A stretch of DNA of 64,000 bases from an uncultured Roseburia sp. (GCA_934317215.1 CAKREH010000014.1:1-64000); one strand, 5' to 3'; shown: positions 51,072 through 60,197, counted from the stretch's first letter. Notes: generated by a model from the sequence alone, not told the origin. A program made the numbers and translations.

Positions 51072-52229
51072 ATGAAGAGAGTATTTTTGATCGTACTTGA
51101 CAGCGTTGGGATCGGGGAAATGCCGGATGCGGCAGCTTACGGCGATGCGGGAAGTAATACCATAAGAGCTGCGGCATCCAGTCCGTATTTTTCGATGCCG
51201 AACATGCAAAAACTGGGATTTTTTAATATAGACGGAATGGAGATCGGAGAAAAAGAAAAGGATCCGGTCGGATCTTTTGCGAGAATGACGGAGGTATCGA
51301 AAGGAAAAGATACGACGATCGGGCACTGGGAGATCGCGGGCATCATCTCAAACAGTCCGCTGCCGACTTACCCGGATGGATTTCCACAGGAAATTTTAGA
51401 CGAGTTTACGAAGAGAACCGGAAGAGGAGTGCTCTGCAATAAACCGTATTCCGGGACAGATGTCATCCGTGATTACGGCGAAGAACACATGAAAACGGGA
51501 AAACTGATCGTATATACATCTGCAGATTCAGTATTTCAGGTGGCAGCGCACGAGGATGTCATTCCGGTTGAGACACTTTACGAATACTGTAAGATTGCAA
51601 GGGAGATACTGACCGGGGAAAACGGTGTGGGACGCGTGATCGCAAGACCATTTGTCGGTACTCCGGGCAATTTCACGAGAACGGTAAGACGCCATGATTT
51701 TTCCCTGCAGCCGCCGAAGGTGACGATGTTAGACCAGTTGTGCGGACATGGATATGATGTGCGTTCTGTGGGCAAGATCATTGATATTTTTGCAAAAAAA
51801 GGAATCAAAGAATATGTGCGCACGACCGGAAATGAGGATGGGATCAACAAGACGATCGAGTATATGAAACAGGATTTTGAGGGACTTTGTTTTACAAATC
51901 TTGTAGATTATGATATGCTCTACGGGCACCGCAATGATGTGGAAGGCTACGCAAAGGCACTGACTTATTTCGATGAGCGCCTGCCGGAGCTAATAGCTGC
52001 AATGAGAGATGAGGATATCTTAATGATCACGGCAGATCACGGCTGTGATCCAAGCACACCGTCGACCGATCATTCGAGAGAATATACACCGCTTGTGATG
52101 TATGGAAAACCGATCAGGGCGGGGGTTAATTACGGAACAAGAGGCTGCTTTTCGGATATTGCGGCAACCATTCTTGCTTATTTTGACATTAAGCCGGAGT
52201 GTGCGGGAGAGGCAATCCCGATTTTATAA
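51072..52229 (+). CDS. deoB: Phosphopentomutase DeoB
   Basis: Interconverts (deoxy)ribose 1- and 5-phosphate in nucleoside salvage. Product of 385 residues in the alkaline phosphatase superfamily. It starts KRVFLIVLDSVGIGEMPDA with the metal-binding Asp and the phosphorylated Thr region KGKDTTIGHWE. The late metal motif is ITADHGCDPSTPSTDHSRE. ATG 51072 follows AATGGAGA. The frame is open 14 codons further upstream without a ribosome site. Confidence 0.96.
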   Translation: MKRVFLIVLDSVGIGEMPDAAAYGDAGSNTIRAAASSPYFSMPNMQKLGFFNIDGMEIGEKEKDPVGSFARMTEVSKGKDTTIGHWEIAGIISNSPLPTYPDGFPQEILDEFTKRTGRGVLCNKPYSGTDVIRDYGEEHMKTGKLIVYTSADSVFQVAAHEDVIPVETLYEYCKIAREILTGENGVGRVIARPFVGTPGNFTRTVRRHDFSLQPPKVTMLDQLCGHGYDVRSVGKIIDIFAKKGIKEYVRTTGNEDGINKTIEYMKQDFEGLCFTNLVDYDMLYGHRNDVEGYAKALTYFDERLPELIAAMRDEDILMITADHGCDPSTPSTDHSREYTPLVMYGKPIRAGVNYGTRGCFSDIAATILAYFDIKPECAGEAIPIL

Positions 52230-52253
52230 GGATTTTTGGAGGATAAAATAGTT

Positions 52254-53843
52254 TTGGCTGATTTAAGAAAAGAGATAGAAAAAAGACGTACATTTGCAAT
52301 CATTTCCCACCCGGATGCAGGTAAAACGACTCTGACAGAGAAGTTCCTGCTCTACGGAGGAGCAATCAATCTTGCCGGTTCCGTCAAGGGAAAGGCAACT
52401 GCACGCCATGCGGTATCTGACTGGATGGAGATCGAGAAGGAGAGAGGTATTTCCGTTACTTCTTCTGTGTTACAGTTTAATTATGGCGGCTACTGCATCA
52501 ATATTCTGGATACACCGGGACATCAGGATTTCTCGGAGGATACTTACCGTACCCTGATGGCTGCGGACTCTGCGGTTATGGTCATTGATGGATCAAAGGG
52601 TGTCGAGGCACAGACGAGAAAATTATTTAAGGTCTGCGTGATGCGCCATATTCCGATTTTTACTTTTATCAATAAAATGGACCGCGATGCGAATGATACG
52701 TTTGATCTGTTAGACGAGATTGAAAAAGAACTTGGGATCGCAACCTGTCCGGTCAACTGGCCGATCGGTTCCGGAAAGAATTTTAAGGGTGTATATGACC
52801 GCAATACAAAAGAGGTCATGACGTTCTCCGACACGTTAAAGGGAACAAAAGAAGGAACCGAAAAGCATATTGCAGCGGATGATCCTGCACTGATCGACGA
52901 GATCGGACAGGACGCATACGATAAGCTGATGGAGGAGATCGAGCTTCTCGACGGGGCAAGTGCAGAGTTTGATATGGACCTCGTCACAAAAGGAGAACTT
53001 TCCCCGGTATTTTTCGGATCTGCCCTGACCAACTTTGGTGTGGAGACATTTTTACAGCATTTCTTAAAAATGACTTATTCCCCACTGCCGCGTAAAGCCG
53101 ACATTGGAGAAATAGATCCGTTTGATGAGCATTTTTCCGCATTTGTATTTAAAATACAGGCAAATATGAATAAGGCACACCGTGACCGTATTGCGTTTAT
53201 GCGTATCTGTTCCGGAAAATTTACCGCCGGTATGGAGGTTACACATGTGCAGGGAGGCAATAAAAAGATCAAACTGTCGCAGCCGCAGCAGATGATGGCA
53301 CAGGAGCGCCATATCGTGGACGAGGCGTATGCGGGGGATATCATCGGTGTGTTCGACCCGGGCATTTTCTCAATCGGAGACACACTTACCACAGCAAAAC
53401 CGTTCCAGTTTGAGGGAATCCCTACTTTCGCGCCGGAGCATTTCGCGAGAGTGCGCCAGGTGGATACCATGAAGCGTAAACAGTTCATGAAAGGCATGCA
53501 GCAGATCGCGCAGGAAGGTGCGATCCAGATCTTTCAGGAATACAACATGGGTATGGAGGAAGTCATTGTCGGCGTTGTCGGTGTCCTTCAGTTTGATGTT
53601 TTAAAATACCGTCTGGAAAATGAATATAATGTTGAGATCCGTATGGACAACCTGCCATACGAGCACATCCGCTGGATCGAAAACGAGGAGATCGATATGG
53701 ACAGGCTTGTCGGAACTTCGGATATGAAGAAGATCCAGGATTTAAAGGGCAGACCGTTACTCTTATTTGTCAATGCATGGAGTGTTGGTATGGTGCTTGA
53801 CCGGAATGAGGGACTGGTGCTCTCTGAGTTCGGGCGTGAGTAA
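52254..53843 (+). CDS. prfC: Peptide chain release factor 3
   Basis: Translational GTPase that recycles RF1 and RF2 from the ribosome. About 529 residues with G1 SHPDAGKTTLTEKFLL, G2 region ERGISVTSS, G3 DTPGHQDFSEDT and G4 NKMDRDA. The RF3-specific block ARHAVSDWMEIEKERG separates it from EF-G. The start is unclear: TTG 52254 gives the family-like ADLRKEIEKRRTF but is 11 bases from GGAGG. ATA 52248 is at the ideal five bases. TTG 52236 precedes the site. It follows deoB closely and precedes a thioredoxin gene. Confidence 0.94.
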   Translation: MADLRKEIEKRRTFAIISHPDAGKTTLTEKFLLYGGAINLAGSVKGKATARHAVSDWMEIEKERGISVTSSVLQFNYGGYCINILDTPGHQDFSEDTYRTLMAADSAVMVIDGSKGVEAQTRKLFKVCVMRHIPIFTFINKMDRDANDTFDLLDEIEKELGIATCPVNWPIGSGKNFKGVYDRNTKEVMTFSDTLKGTKEGTEKHIAADDPALIDEIGQDAYDKLMEEIELLDGASAEFDMDLVTKGELSPVFFGSALTNFGVETFLQHFLKMTYSPLPRKADIGEIDPFDEHFSAFVFKIQANMNKAHRDRIAFMRICSGKFTAGMEVTHVQGGNKKIKLSQPQQMMAQERHIVDEAYAGDIIGVFDPGIFSIGDTLTTAKPFQFEGIPTFAPEHFARVRQVDTMKRKQFMKGMQQIAQEGAIQIFQEYNMGMEEVIVGVVGVLQFDVLKYRLENEYNVEIRMDNLPYEHIRWIENEEIDMDRLVGTSDMKKIQDLKGRPLLLFVNAWSVGMVLDRNEGLVLSEFGRE

Positions 53844-53862
53844 AGGAAAAGGAAAACAGAAA

Positions 53863-54198
53863 ATGGCAGTTATTACAATTACAAAAGATAATTTTGAAAA
53901 TGAAGTACTCGGTGCAAAACTTCCTGTTATATTAGATTTCTGGGCAGAGTGGTGTGCGCCGTGTAAAATGCAGTCACCGGTGATCGAAGCACTTGCAGAA
54001 GAATTAGAAGGCAAGGTCATCTTCGGCAAAGTCAATGTCGATGAGGAGGCTGCGCTGGCATTGAAATATCAGATCATGAGCATCCCGACGCTGGTTGTCA
54101 TGAAATACGGACTGTTTCAGAACCGTGCGGTCGGACTGCAGACAAGAGAAGAGATCATAGATATGATCGAACAGATCAAAGAAGATGAAATACAATAG
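53863..54198 (+). CDS. trxA: Thioredoxin-family protein
   Basis: Product of 111 residues with the active site WCAPC (FWAEWCAPCKMQ), where standard thioredoxin has WCGPC. It also has KVNVDEEAALALKYQIMSIPTLVV with the conserved cis-Pro. General thiol-disulfide reductase role. The frame is open further upstream, but ATG 53863 gives the family N-terminus. It lies 19 bases after prfC. Confidence 0.88.
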   Translation: MAVITITKDNFENEVLGAKLPVILDFWAEWCAPCKMQSPVIEALAEELEGKVIFGKVNVDEEAALALKYQIMSIPTLVVMKYGLFQNRAVGLQTREEIIDMIEQIKEDEIQ

Positions 54199-54233
54199 AA
54201 TGCTCGCAGAGTGAACATTCCATTACGATGAAT
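54192..54233 (+). repeat. Short palindromic repeat, copy b
   Basis: ACAATAGAATG, loop CTCGCAGAGTGA, ACATTCCATTACGATGAAT. The arms match copy a with a few changes, while the loop reads as the reverse complement of the copy a loop. It begins at the trxA stop codon. Confidence 0.65.
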
Positions 54234-54239
54234 CACTTC

Positions 54240-54303
54240 AGGCATAGCCGTGAGAAACTCATCAGCAGCTGAAAGCAGCTGTGAGTTTTGCACGGTTATG
54301 CCT
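54240..54303. terminator. Bidirectional terminator between trxA and the DUF3783 gene
   Basis: GGCATAGCCGTG (54241-54252) pairs with CACGGTTATGCC (54291-54302). Nested inside are AAACTCA/TGAGTTT and CAGCTG pairs. T-rich sequence follows on the right. It overlaps the last codons of the minus-strand gene. Confidence 0.75.
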
Positions 54304-54667
54304 TATTTTTCTGATAAGCAGCTTTTTCCGCCTGCATCTCCAAATACATCCGCATCACATTCCATTTTTTGTTTGTTGGCGTAAGCACTGCCTTATAATC
54401 AACAGTAACCTGATCCCTGCGGAGAGATGCTAAAAGTTTATCCATCTTTTTCTCCGTAAAATCACAGAAAACAATCAGGCTTTCCACAGGAACCTTGCCG
54501 GAAAAAGGCTGAATCAAAGGGGAAGCAGTCTTATTTGCGATCATCTCCAGTGGTTTTAAATAATCAGAGGAAGGAACCTCCTCCACACGGACCTTCAAAG
54601 CCCCCGTGATCTGTTTTAATTTTTTGAGATTGTTGTCATCGAAATGAAATACCAGTAATTTTTCCAT
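54296..54667 (-). CDS. DUF3783-like protein
   Basis: Product of 123 residues: EKLLVFHFDDNNLKKLKQI at the N-terminus, a central LIVFCDFTEKKMDKLLASLRR and the late AVLTPTNKKWNVMRMYLEM. This is the pattern of DUF3783 proteins, small cytosolic clostridial proteins of unknown role. It converges with trxA and stands alone. Confidence 0.7.
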   Translation of the reverse strand: MEKLLVFHFDDNNLKKLKQITGALKVRVEEVPSSDYLKPLEMIANKTASPLIQPFSGKVPVESLIVFCDFTEKKMDKLLASLRRDQVTVDYKAVLTPTNKKWNVMRMYLEMQAEKAAYQKNKA

Positions 54668-54770
54668 GTGTAACTCCGTTTCAAGTTTATAGAACAGACA
54701 TATTATAAGAGTTTTGCAACAGGGTGTAAATATGTTTTATAACAAGTCTTAAATTTAGGAAAGAAACCAC

Positions 54771-54799
54771 TTGTAAAGAAACCACCACTATGATACACT
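54771..54799 (+). promoter_or_regulatory. Promoter facing the putative structured RNA upstream of recA
   Basis: TTGTAA (54771-54776), 17 bases, TACACT (54794-54799). No protein-coding frame follows, only the hairpin-rich segment at 54804-54893. Confidence 0.45.
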
Positions 54800-54803
54800 T
54801 GTC

Positions 54804-54893
54804 GATAAGGAAATTCATTTCCGCCAGGTTGTCAGATATAAATCTACACCGCCCTTTGATGGCGGTTCACAGGCAGAAATCTGCCGGTTTATC
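54804..54893 (+). ncRNA. Putative structured RNA between the DUF3783 gene and recA
   Basis: GATAA (54804) and TTATC (54889) can close a multi-branch fold. Inside lie four short hairpins in a row: GGAAA/TTTCC, AGAT/ATCT, ACCGCC/GGCGGT and GGCAG/CTGCC. A promoter-like sequence lies just upstream. I do not recognise the RNA class. It could be a small RNA or part of a long recA leader. The 395-base gap here holds no supportable gene. Confidence 0.4.
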
Positions 54894-54992
54894 CCGTAAA
54901 CAAAAAGAAATAACATAACTGGAAAAAGGTGTGCTGCAGACTGTCATATGCCAGATGGGGAAGCATATGGAAAAATGCAGACAATTTTGTGG

Positions 54993-55021
54993 TTGACATT
55001 TCAGGAAAAATATAATAGTAT
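54993..55021 (+). promoter_or_regulatory. Sigma-A promoter of recA
   Basis: TTGACA (54993-54998), 17 bases, TAGTAT (55016-55021). The LexA box begins 14 bases downstream of the -10. Confidence 0.7.
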
Positions 55022-55034
55022 TAGAACAGAAAAA

Positions 55035-55048
55035 CGAACATCAGTTCG
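55035..55048 (+). promoter_or_regulatory. LexA (SOS) box of recA
   Basis: CGAACATCAGTTCG fits the Gram-positive LexA consensus CGAAC-N4-GTTCG exactly. It lies between the promoter and the recA start, the standard autoregulated SOS layout. Confidence 0.88.
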
Positions 55049-55062
55049 CACGGAGGGAAGAA

Positions 55063-56226
55063 ATGGCAAAGGAAGATAAATATAAAGAGATCAATGCAGT
55101 AAAAAATGATAAATTAAAGGCGTTGGATGCTGCAATTTCACAGATTGAGAAACAGTACGGCAAAGGCTCTATCATGAAGCTTGGTGATAATTCCGCACAT
55201 ATGAATGTGGAGACGATTCCGACCGGATCATTAAGTCTTGATATTGCCCTTGGGTTAGGCGGACTTCCGAAAGGAAGAATCATCGAGATTTATGGACCGG
55301 AGTCCAGTGGTAAGACGACCGTTGCACTGCATGCGGTTGCTGAGGTACAGAAAAGAGGCGGTATCGCAGGATTTATCGATGCAGAGCATGCATTAGATCC
55401 TGTTTATGCAAAGAATATCGGCGTTGACATCGACAACTTATACATATCCCAGCCGGACTGCGGAGAACAGGCGCTTGAGATCACAGAGACCATGGTACGT
55501 TCCGGGGCAGTTGATATCGTGATCGTCGACTCCGTGGCAGCACTTGTTCCAAAGGCAGAGATCGATGGAGATATGGGTGATTCGCATGTCGGACTTCAGG
55601 CACGACTGATGAGCCAGGCACTTCGTAAGCTGACCTCTGTCATCAGCAAATCCAACTGTGTGGTTATCTTCATCAACCAGCTGCGTGAAAAAGTAGGTGT
55701 AATGTTTGGTAATCCGGAGACTACGACCGGTGGACGTGCGCTGAAGTTCTATTCTTCTGTCCGTATGGATGTCAGAAGGATCGAGGCATTAAAACAGGGC
55801 GGAGAGGTTGTTGGTAACCGCACCAGGGTAAAAATTGTTAAGAATAAGGTGGCACCGCCATTTCGTGAAGCAGAGTTTGATATCATGTTTGGACAGGGAA
55901 TTTCCAGAGAAGGCGATATCTTAGACCTTGCGGCAGATAAGGGTGTGGTTAATAAATCGGGAGCATGGTATGCATACAATGGAGATAAGATCGGCCAGGG
56001 ACGTGAGAATGCAAAACAGTATCTGAAAGAAAATCCGCTGATCTGTGAGGGGATTGAGGCAAAAGTCAGAGAAATGTTAAATGTTGACGGAACGGAAGAG
56101 CCTAAGGAAACAAAGGAAAACGAGACTGAGGCACAGAGTATAAAAGCGGCGGAAGCGATCGCAAAAAAAGCAGAAGCGGCTGAAAAGAAAGCAGAGAATA
56201 CAGCCGAGGTAAAAGCGGAGGAATAA
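55063..56226 (+). CDS. recA: Recombinase RecA
   Basis: Product of 387 residues: DNA strand exchange, and activation of LexA self-cleavage. It has Walker A GPESSGKTTV, the core IGVDIDNLYISQPDCGEQAL, loop L1 region PKAEIDGDMGDSHVGLQARL and the L2 region FGNPETTTGGRALKFYSS. The C-terminal 45 residues are a long Glu/Lys/Ala tail (EAIAKKAEAAEKKAENTAEV), longer than usual. GGAGGGAAG precedes the ATG. recX follows after three bases. Confidence 0.98.
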   Translation: MAKEDKYKEINAVKNDKLKALDAAISQIEKQYGKGSIMKLGDNSAHMNVETIPTGSLSLDIALGLGGLPKGRIIEIYGPESSGKTTVALHAVAEVQKRGGIAGFIDAEHALDPVYAKNIGVDIDNLYISQPDCGEQALEITETMVRSGAVDIVIVDSVAALVPKAEIDGDMGDSHVGLQARLMSQALRKLTSVISKSNCVVIFINQLREKVGVMFGNPETTTGGRALKFYSSVRMDVRRIEALKQGGEVVGNRTRVKIVKNKVAPPFREAEFDIMFGQGISREGDILDLAADKGVVNKSGAWYAYNGDKIGQGRENAKQYLKENPLICEGIEAKVREMLNVDGTEEPKETKENETEAQSIKAAEAIAKKAEAAEKKAENTAEVKAEE

Positions 56227-56229
56227 AAG

Positions 56230-56853
56230 ATGCAGGAGTTGCTTGTCGTTGAAGTAATTCCCCGGGAAAAAGGAAAGACTTCCATTCGGTTTGACAACGG
56301 GATGGAAGTCCTTTTATATAAGGGTGAGGTAAGAAAACTATCCTTGCAGGAGGGGACTGTCATATCCCGGGAGAAATATGATGAGATCATCTATGAAATA
56401 CTTGGAACGCGGGCGAAGAAACGTGCGATGTTTCTTTTGGAACGAATGGACAGGACGGAACATCAGCTGCGGGAGAAGCTGATGCAGAACGGGTATCCTG
56501 ATGTGTGTGTGGATCTTGCAGTGGAGTATGTCAGGAAATATCACTATATCGATGATCTGCGCTATGCGACAACCTATATTTCATATCAGCAGAAGAAAAA
56601 AAGCCGTCAGAAATTAAAAATGGATCTTATGGCAAAAGGAATTGAAAAAAGTGTGATAGAACATGCACTTGATAAGGTGTTCGACAGTGATGAACAGTTA
56701 AAGATCCGTCAGCTTTTAGAAAAGAAACATTATGAGTCCAAAGAATGTGACCGCAAAGAACAGCAGAAAATTTACCAGTATCTGATGCGCCGTGGATTTA
56801 AGAGCAGTGATATTTTGCATGTCATGAAAATTTGGGATACATACGGGGAATAA
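56230..56853 (+). CDS. recX: Regulatory protein RecX
   Basis: Product of 207 residues made of RecX three-helix repeats (AMFLLERMDRTEHQLREKLM, YHYIDDLRYATTYISYQQKK, KIYQYLMRRGFKSSDILHVM). RecX binds RecA filaments and limits RecA activity. It is adjacent to recA and co-transcribed, as is common in Firmicutes. The N-terminal 60 residues are an additional beta-rich part. Confidence 0.9.
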   Translation: MQELLVVEVIPREKGKTSIRFDNGMEVLLYKGEVRKLSLQEGTVISREKYDEIIYEILGTRAKKRAMFLLERMDRTEHQLREKLMQNGYPDVCVDLAVEYVRKYHYIDDLRYATTYISYQQKKKSRQKLKMDLMAKGIEKSVIEHALDKVFDSDEQLKIRQLLEKKHYESKECDRKEQQKIYQYLMRRGFKSSDILHVMKIWDTYGE

Positions 56854-56943
56854 GAACATAGGAAAACGGGGGATTTTTGGTACAATATGTTGTATTGTTG
56901 CAAAATAAAAATGCAATATTATGCACATTGAACAGTTATCTAC

Positions 56944-56972
56944 TTGACATAAATATTAAAATAGAATAAAAT
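56944..56972 (+). promoter_or_regulatory. Sigma-A promoter of rny
   Basis: TTGACA (56944-56949), 17 bases, TAAAAT (56967-56972), in an AT-rich gap that leaves a leader of about 75 bases. Confidence 0.72.
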
Positions 56973-57054
56973 TTATATGTTGTAATTATGACAGATAACA
57001 AACCATGTTTTTATGTTATATGTACAATGAAAATTTAATAAAGGAGGTGCTCCT

Positions 57055-58602
57055 GTGGGAAGTGTGATTATCGCTGTTGTGATCACTCTACTGGTTACCG
57101 CGGTCGTTGTATATTTCGTCACAACTGCTTACTATAAAAAAGTAACAGAGGCTAAGATCGGAAATGCAGATGAAAAAGCGCGTGAAATTATTGATGAAGC
57201 GGTAAAAACGGCAGAAACCAAGAAGCGTGAAGCAATGCTTGAAGCGAAGGAAGAATCCATCCGTGTCAAGAATGACTTAGACAAGGAGGTAAAAGAGCGG
57301 AGAGCGGAGATCGGACGCAGTGAACGGCGCATTGTTCAGAAGGAAGAAAATCTGGACAAAAAGTTAGAAGCGATCGAAAAACGCGAGGCGGGATTTGCAG
57401 CCAAGGAAGAAGAGATCAACAGACAGAAAGCGCAGGTCGCAAAGCTCAATGAAGAGCGTGTGAAAGAACTGGAAAGAATCTCCGGTTTAACCTCCGAACA
57501 GGCAAAGGATTATCTCTTAAAGACTGTTGAAGAAGACGTTAAAATTGATACTGCAAAATTGATCAAAGAAATGGAACACAAGGCAAGGGAAGAAGCTGAT
57601 AAGAAGGCAAAAGAGTATGTGGTGACTGCAATTCAGAAGTGTGCTGCGGATCATGTTGCCGAAACGACGATTTCTGTTGTACAGCTTCCGAATGACGAAA
57701 TGAAAGGAAGAATCATCGGACGTGAAGGACGTAATATCCGTACGTTAGAAACGTTAACCGGTGTGGATCTGATCATTGATGATACGCCGGAGGCAGTGAT
57801 TTTATCCGGTTTTGATCCGATTCGTCGTGAAGTTGCCAGAATTGCTTTGGAAAAATTGATTGTGGATGGTCGTATCCATCCGGCAAGAATCGAGGAAATG
57901 GTTGAGAAGGCTCAGAAAGAAGTCGAGACAATGATTCGTGAGGAAGGTGAGGCAGCAACCTTAGAGGTTGGTGTTCACGGAATCCATCCGGAGCTTGTGC
58001 GTCTTTTAGGCCGGATGAAATTCCGGACGAGCTACGGACAAAATGCTCTCAAACATTCCATTGAAGTAGCACAGCTTTCCGGATTACTGGCTGCTGAAAT
58101 CGGTGTAGATGTAAGAACTGCAAAACGTGCAGGATTGTTACATGATATTGGTAAATCTGTCGATCATGATATGGAAGGTTCCCATATTCAGATCGGTGTG
58201 GATTTATGTAGAAAATACAAAGAGTCACCAATTATTATCAATGCGGTAGAAGCGCATCATGGTGATGTAGAACCGGAATCATTAATTGCATGTATCATTC
58301 AGGCTGCAGATACAATCAGTGCAGCAAGACCAGGTGCCAGAAGAGAGACACTGGAAACATATTCAAACAGATTGAAACAGTTAGAAGATATTTCTAACGG
58401 ATTTAAGGGTGTAGAAAAATCCTTCGCTATTCAGGCGGGCAGGGAGATTCGAATCATGGTTGTTCCGGAGCAGATCAGCGATGCCGATATGGTATTGCTT
58501 GCGCGTGATATTTCCAAACAGATCGAAGCTGAATTGGAATATCCGGGACAGATTAAGGTAAATGTTATTCGTGAGTCAAGGGTAACAGATTATGCGAAGT
58601 GA
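57055..58602 (+). CDS. rny: Ribonuclease Y
   Basis: Membrane-anchored endoribonuclease that starts mRNA decay. Product of 515 residues beginning at GTG after AAAGGAGG. It has an N-terminal membrane helix (VIIAVVITLLVTAVVVYFV), a long coiled coil (about 30-200), a KH domain with GRIIGREGRNIRTLE, and an HD domain with LLHDIGKSVDHDMEGSH. All are standard for RNase Y. Confidence 0.97.
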   Translation: MGSVIIAVVITLLVTAVVVYFVTTAYYKKVTEAKIGNADEKAREIIDEAVKTAETKKREAMLEAKEESIRVKNDLDKEVKERRAEIGRSERRIVQKEENLDKKLEAIEKREAGFAAKEEEINRQKAQVAKLNEERVKELERISGLTSEQAKDYLLKTVEEDVKIDTAKLIKEMEHKAREEADKKAKEYVVTAIQKCAADHVAETTISVVQLPNDEMKGRIIGREGRNIRTLETLTGVDLIIDDTPEAVILSGFDPIRREVARIALEKLIVDGRIHPARIEEMVEKAQKEVETMIREEGEAATLEVGVHGIHPELVRLLGRMKFRTSYGQNALKHSIEVAQLSGLLAAEIGVDVRTAKRAGLLHDIGKSVDHDMEGSHIQIGVDLCRKYKESPIIINAVEAHHGDVEPESLIACIIQAADTISAARPGARRETLETYSNRLKQLEDISNGFKGVEKSFAIQAGREIRIMVVPEQISDADMVLLARDISKQIEAELEYPGQIKVNVIRESRVTDYAK

Positions 58603-58644
58603 TTCGTGACAATGGGGTCGCTCGCAGAGCGTGTGATCTATTGT
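58602..58644 (-). repeat. Short palindromic repeat, copy c
   Basis: ATTCGTGACAAT, a divergent arm, the core CTCGCAGAGCGT, then GATCTATTGT. Compared with copy a this is the reverse orientation and the most diverged copy. It starts at the rny stop codon. Confidence 0.6.
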
Positions 58645-58659
58645 ATAAAAAATAAAGAG

Positions 58660-58702
58660 ACTGCCGTACCGGTGTCATAAATGACCGGTACGGCAGTTTT
58701 TG
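58660..58702 (+). terminator. Rho-independent terminator after rny
   Basis: ACTGCCGTACCGGT and ACCGGTACGGCAGT form a perfect 14-bp stem followed by TTTTT. Confidence 0.92.
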
Positions 58703-58809
58703 CATATATAGAATCGGAGAAAGATGGAATTCTGAAAAAAATAGTGCCAGGATGTAAAATATATGTTAAAATACATCTGAAAATGAGTGAAAGAAAGGTG
58801 GTGTGGCAA

Positions 58810-59325
58810 ATGCAGAGAGTAAAACAGCATAAGTGGTTTCTGTTTATCCTGATTGGATTTATCGTAATATCTTTCTTTCAGTTTTTACCGCAGACAGATA
58901 CACTGCATTTATATGAAAAGACACCACAGAGTTTTGAACTGACCGCAGGCGGGCTCCTGAAGTATGGAATAGAAGGACAAAATGCAGACCAGGCAGGGGA
59001 ATGTGAACTGGAAGAATATCACACAGACCGGTTGACGGGACCGGAAATAGCAGAACGTCAGGCATGCGGTCTCCCGGAAGAAACACCGGCGGCTACATTG
59101 GCGAGAACGACACAGAGTGAAGCTGCGCTGGGTGAACAGAATCAGAGCCGTTTTCAGATTTTACGGTTTTTGGTAGAAGTATATGTACTTTTAATGATCC
59201 CGGCAGTTATTCTGCATATGGCACTAAAAAGATTTAGCAGCCATATGATCATACTGTGGCAGAATATAAAATACATACATCTTGTTGATGGTAAGAAAGC
59301 AAAACATATTCCTGTAATTGAATAA
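58810..59325 (+). CDS. Small membrane protein of unknown function
   Basis: Product of 171 residues. One membrane segment at the N-terminus (WFLFILIGFIVISFFQFL) is followed by an extracytoplasmic stretch of about 100 residues rich in Glu, Thr and Gln, and then a second membrane segment (FLVEVYVLLMIPAVILHMAL) with a short basic tail. ATG 58810 is chosen after AAAGGTGG. The frame is open back to 58681 inside the terminator. No family recognised. It precedes the response regulator gene and may be its membrane partner. Confidence 0.6.
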   Translation: MQRVKQHKWFLFILIGFIVISFFQFLPQTDTLHLYEKTPQSFELTAGGLLKYGIEGQNADQAGECELEEYHTDRLTGPEIAERQACGLPEETPAATLARTTQSEAALGEQNQSRFQILRFLVEVYVLLMIPAVILHMALKRFSSHMIILWQNIKYIHLVDGKKAKHIPVIE

Positions 59326-59354
59326 AAAGATGATATTACAGGAGGCGTATTAAC

Positions 59355-60158
59355 GTGATAGAAAATAGAATAAGTGACAGAGCAAAAATTTTACTGATCG
59401 ATGAGGACACAAGCATTTCTTATCTGATCCGCAGGGCAATGGAAAAAGAAAATTACAAGATTTATATTGCAGGAAGTGGAAAACAGGGAATGGAGATGAG
59501 TACCGGTGTCTGTCCGGATCTGATTCTGATGGATAAGAAATTTTCTGATATGGAAGGGATCACCTTGATCCAGTGGTTCAGGGAGTGGACGGATTGCCCG
59601 ATTATAATCCTGTCGGAACGGAGCAGCTACCTTGATAAAGTGGAGGCATTATATGCCGGAGCAGATGATTATATGGTAAAACCGTTTCATGAGAAAGAAC
59701 TTGCGGCACGGATTTTTTCCGCATTGCGCAGAAGGATTTCGGCAGGTGCGCATACATATTACGAGGCAGGAAATCTTAAGGTTGATTTTACAAAAAGACA
59801 GGTTTTGCTTGGAGGGACGGAGGTTCATTTTTCGCCGGTGGAATACCGGATCATAGAAAGTCTTGCGTTAAATTCTGGTACGGTTGTAACATATCAGATG
59901 CTTTTGGAAAAAATATGGGGACCATATGCAGATCAAAACAGCAGAATCCTTCGTGTCAATATGACGAATATCCGGAAAAAAATAGAAAGTTCTGCTTTGG
60001 AACCGGAGTATATTACAACGATCCCGCGGGTAGGATACCGGATGTTGGAGAGTCAGGCTGAGAAAGGTGGCATGCAGATGCTGGAAAATCAGACGGGCAG
60101 GAACATGAAAGTAATGGAAGGTCAGAAGATCAGAAATGCTATGTGCATGATGGCATAA
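59355..60158 (+). CDS. OmpR/KdpE-type response regulator, orphan
   Basis: Product of 267 residues starting at GTG after GGAGGCG. Receiver domain 1-125: ILLIDEDTS, phospho-acceptor Asp in DLILMDKKFSD, and the conserved Lys in ADDYMVKPF. Winged-helix DNA-binding domain 135-230 (VEYRIIESLALNSGTVVTYQ, VGYRML). An unusual Met- and Gln-rich tail of about 35 residues follows (repeats of MLE and Q). No histidine kinase gene is adjacent. The upstream membrane protein could be involved in signalling, but shows no kinase motifs. Confidence 0.85.
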   Translation: MIENRISDRAKILLIDEDTSISYLIRRAMEKENYKIYIAGSGKQGMEMSTGVCPDLILMDKKFSDMEGITLIQWFREWTDCPIIILSERSSYLDKVEALYAGADDYMVKPFHEKELAARIFSALRRRISAGAHTYYEAGNLKVDFTKRQVLLGGTEVHFSPVEYRIIESLALNSGTVVTYQMLLEKIWGPYADQNSRILRVNMTNIRKKIESSALEPEYITTIPRVGYRMLESQAEKGGMQMLENQTGRNMKVMEGQKIRNAMCMMA

Positions 60159-60162
60159 AAAT

Positions 60163-60197
60163 GGGCTGCACACAGATGTGTGCAGCCTATTTTTTTC
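60163..60197. terminator. Terminator after the response regulator gene
   Basis: GGCTGCACA and TGTGCAGCC form a 9-bp stem followed by TATTTTTTT. The stop codon of the small minus-strand gene overlaps its right arm. Confidence 0.88.
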
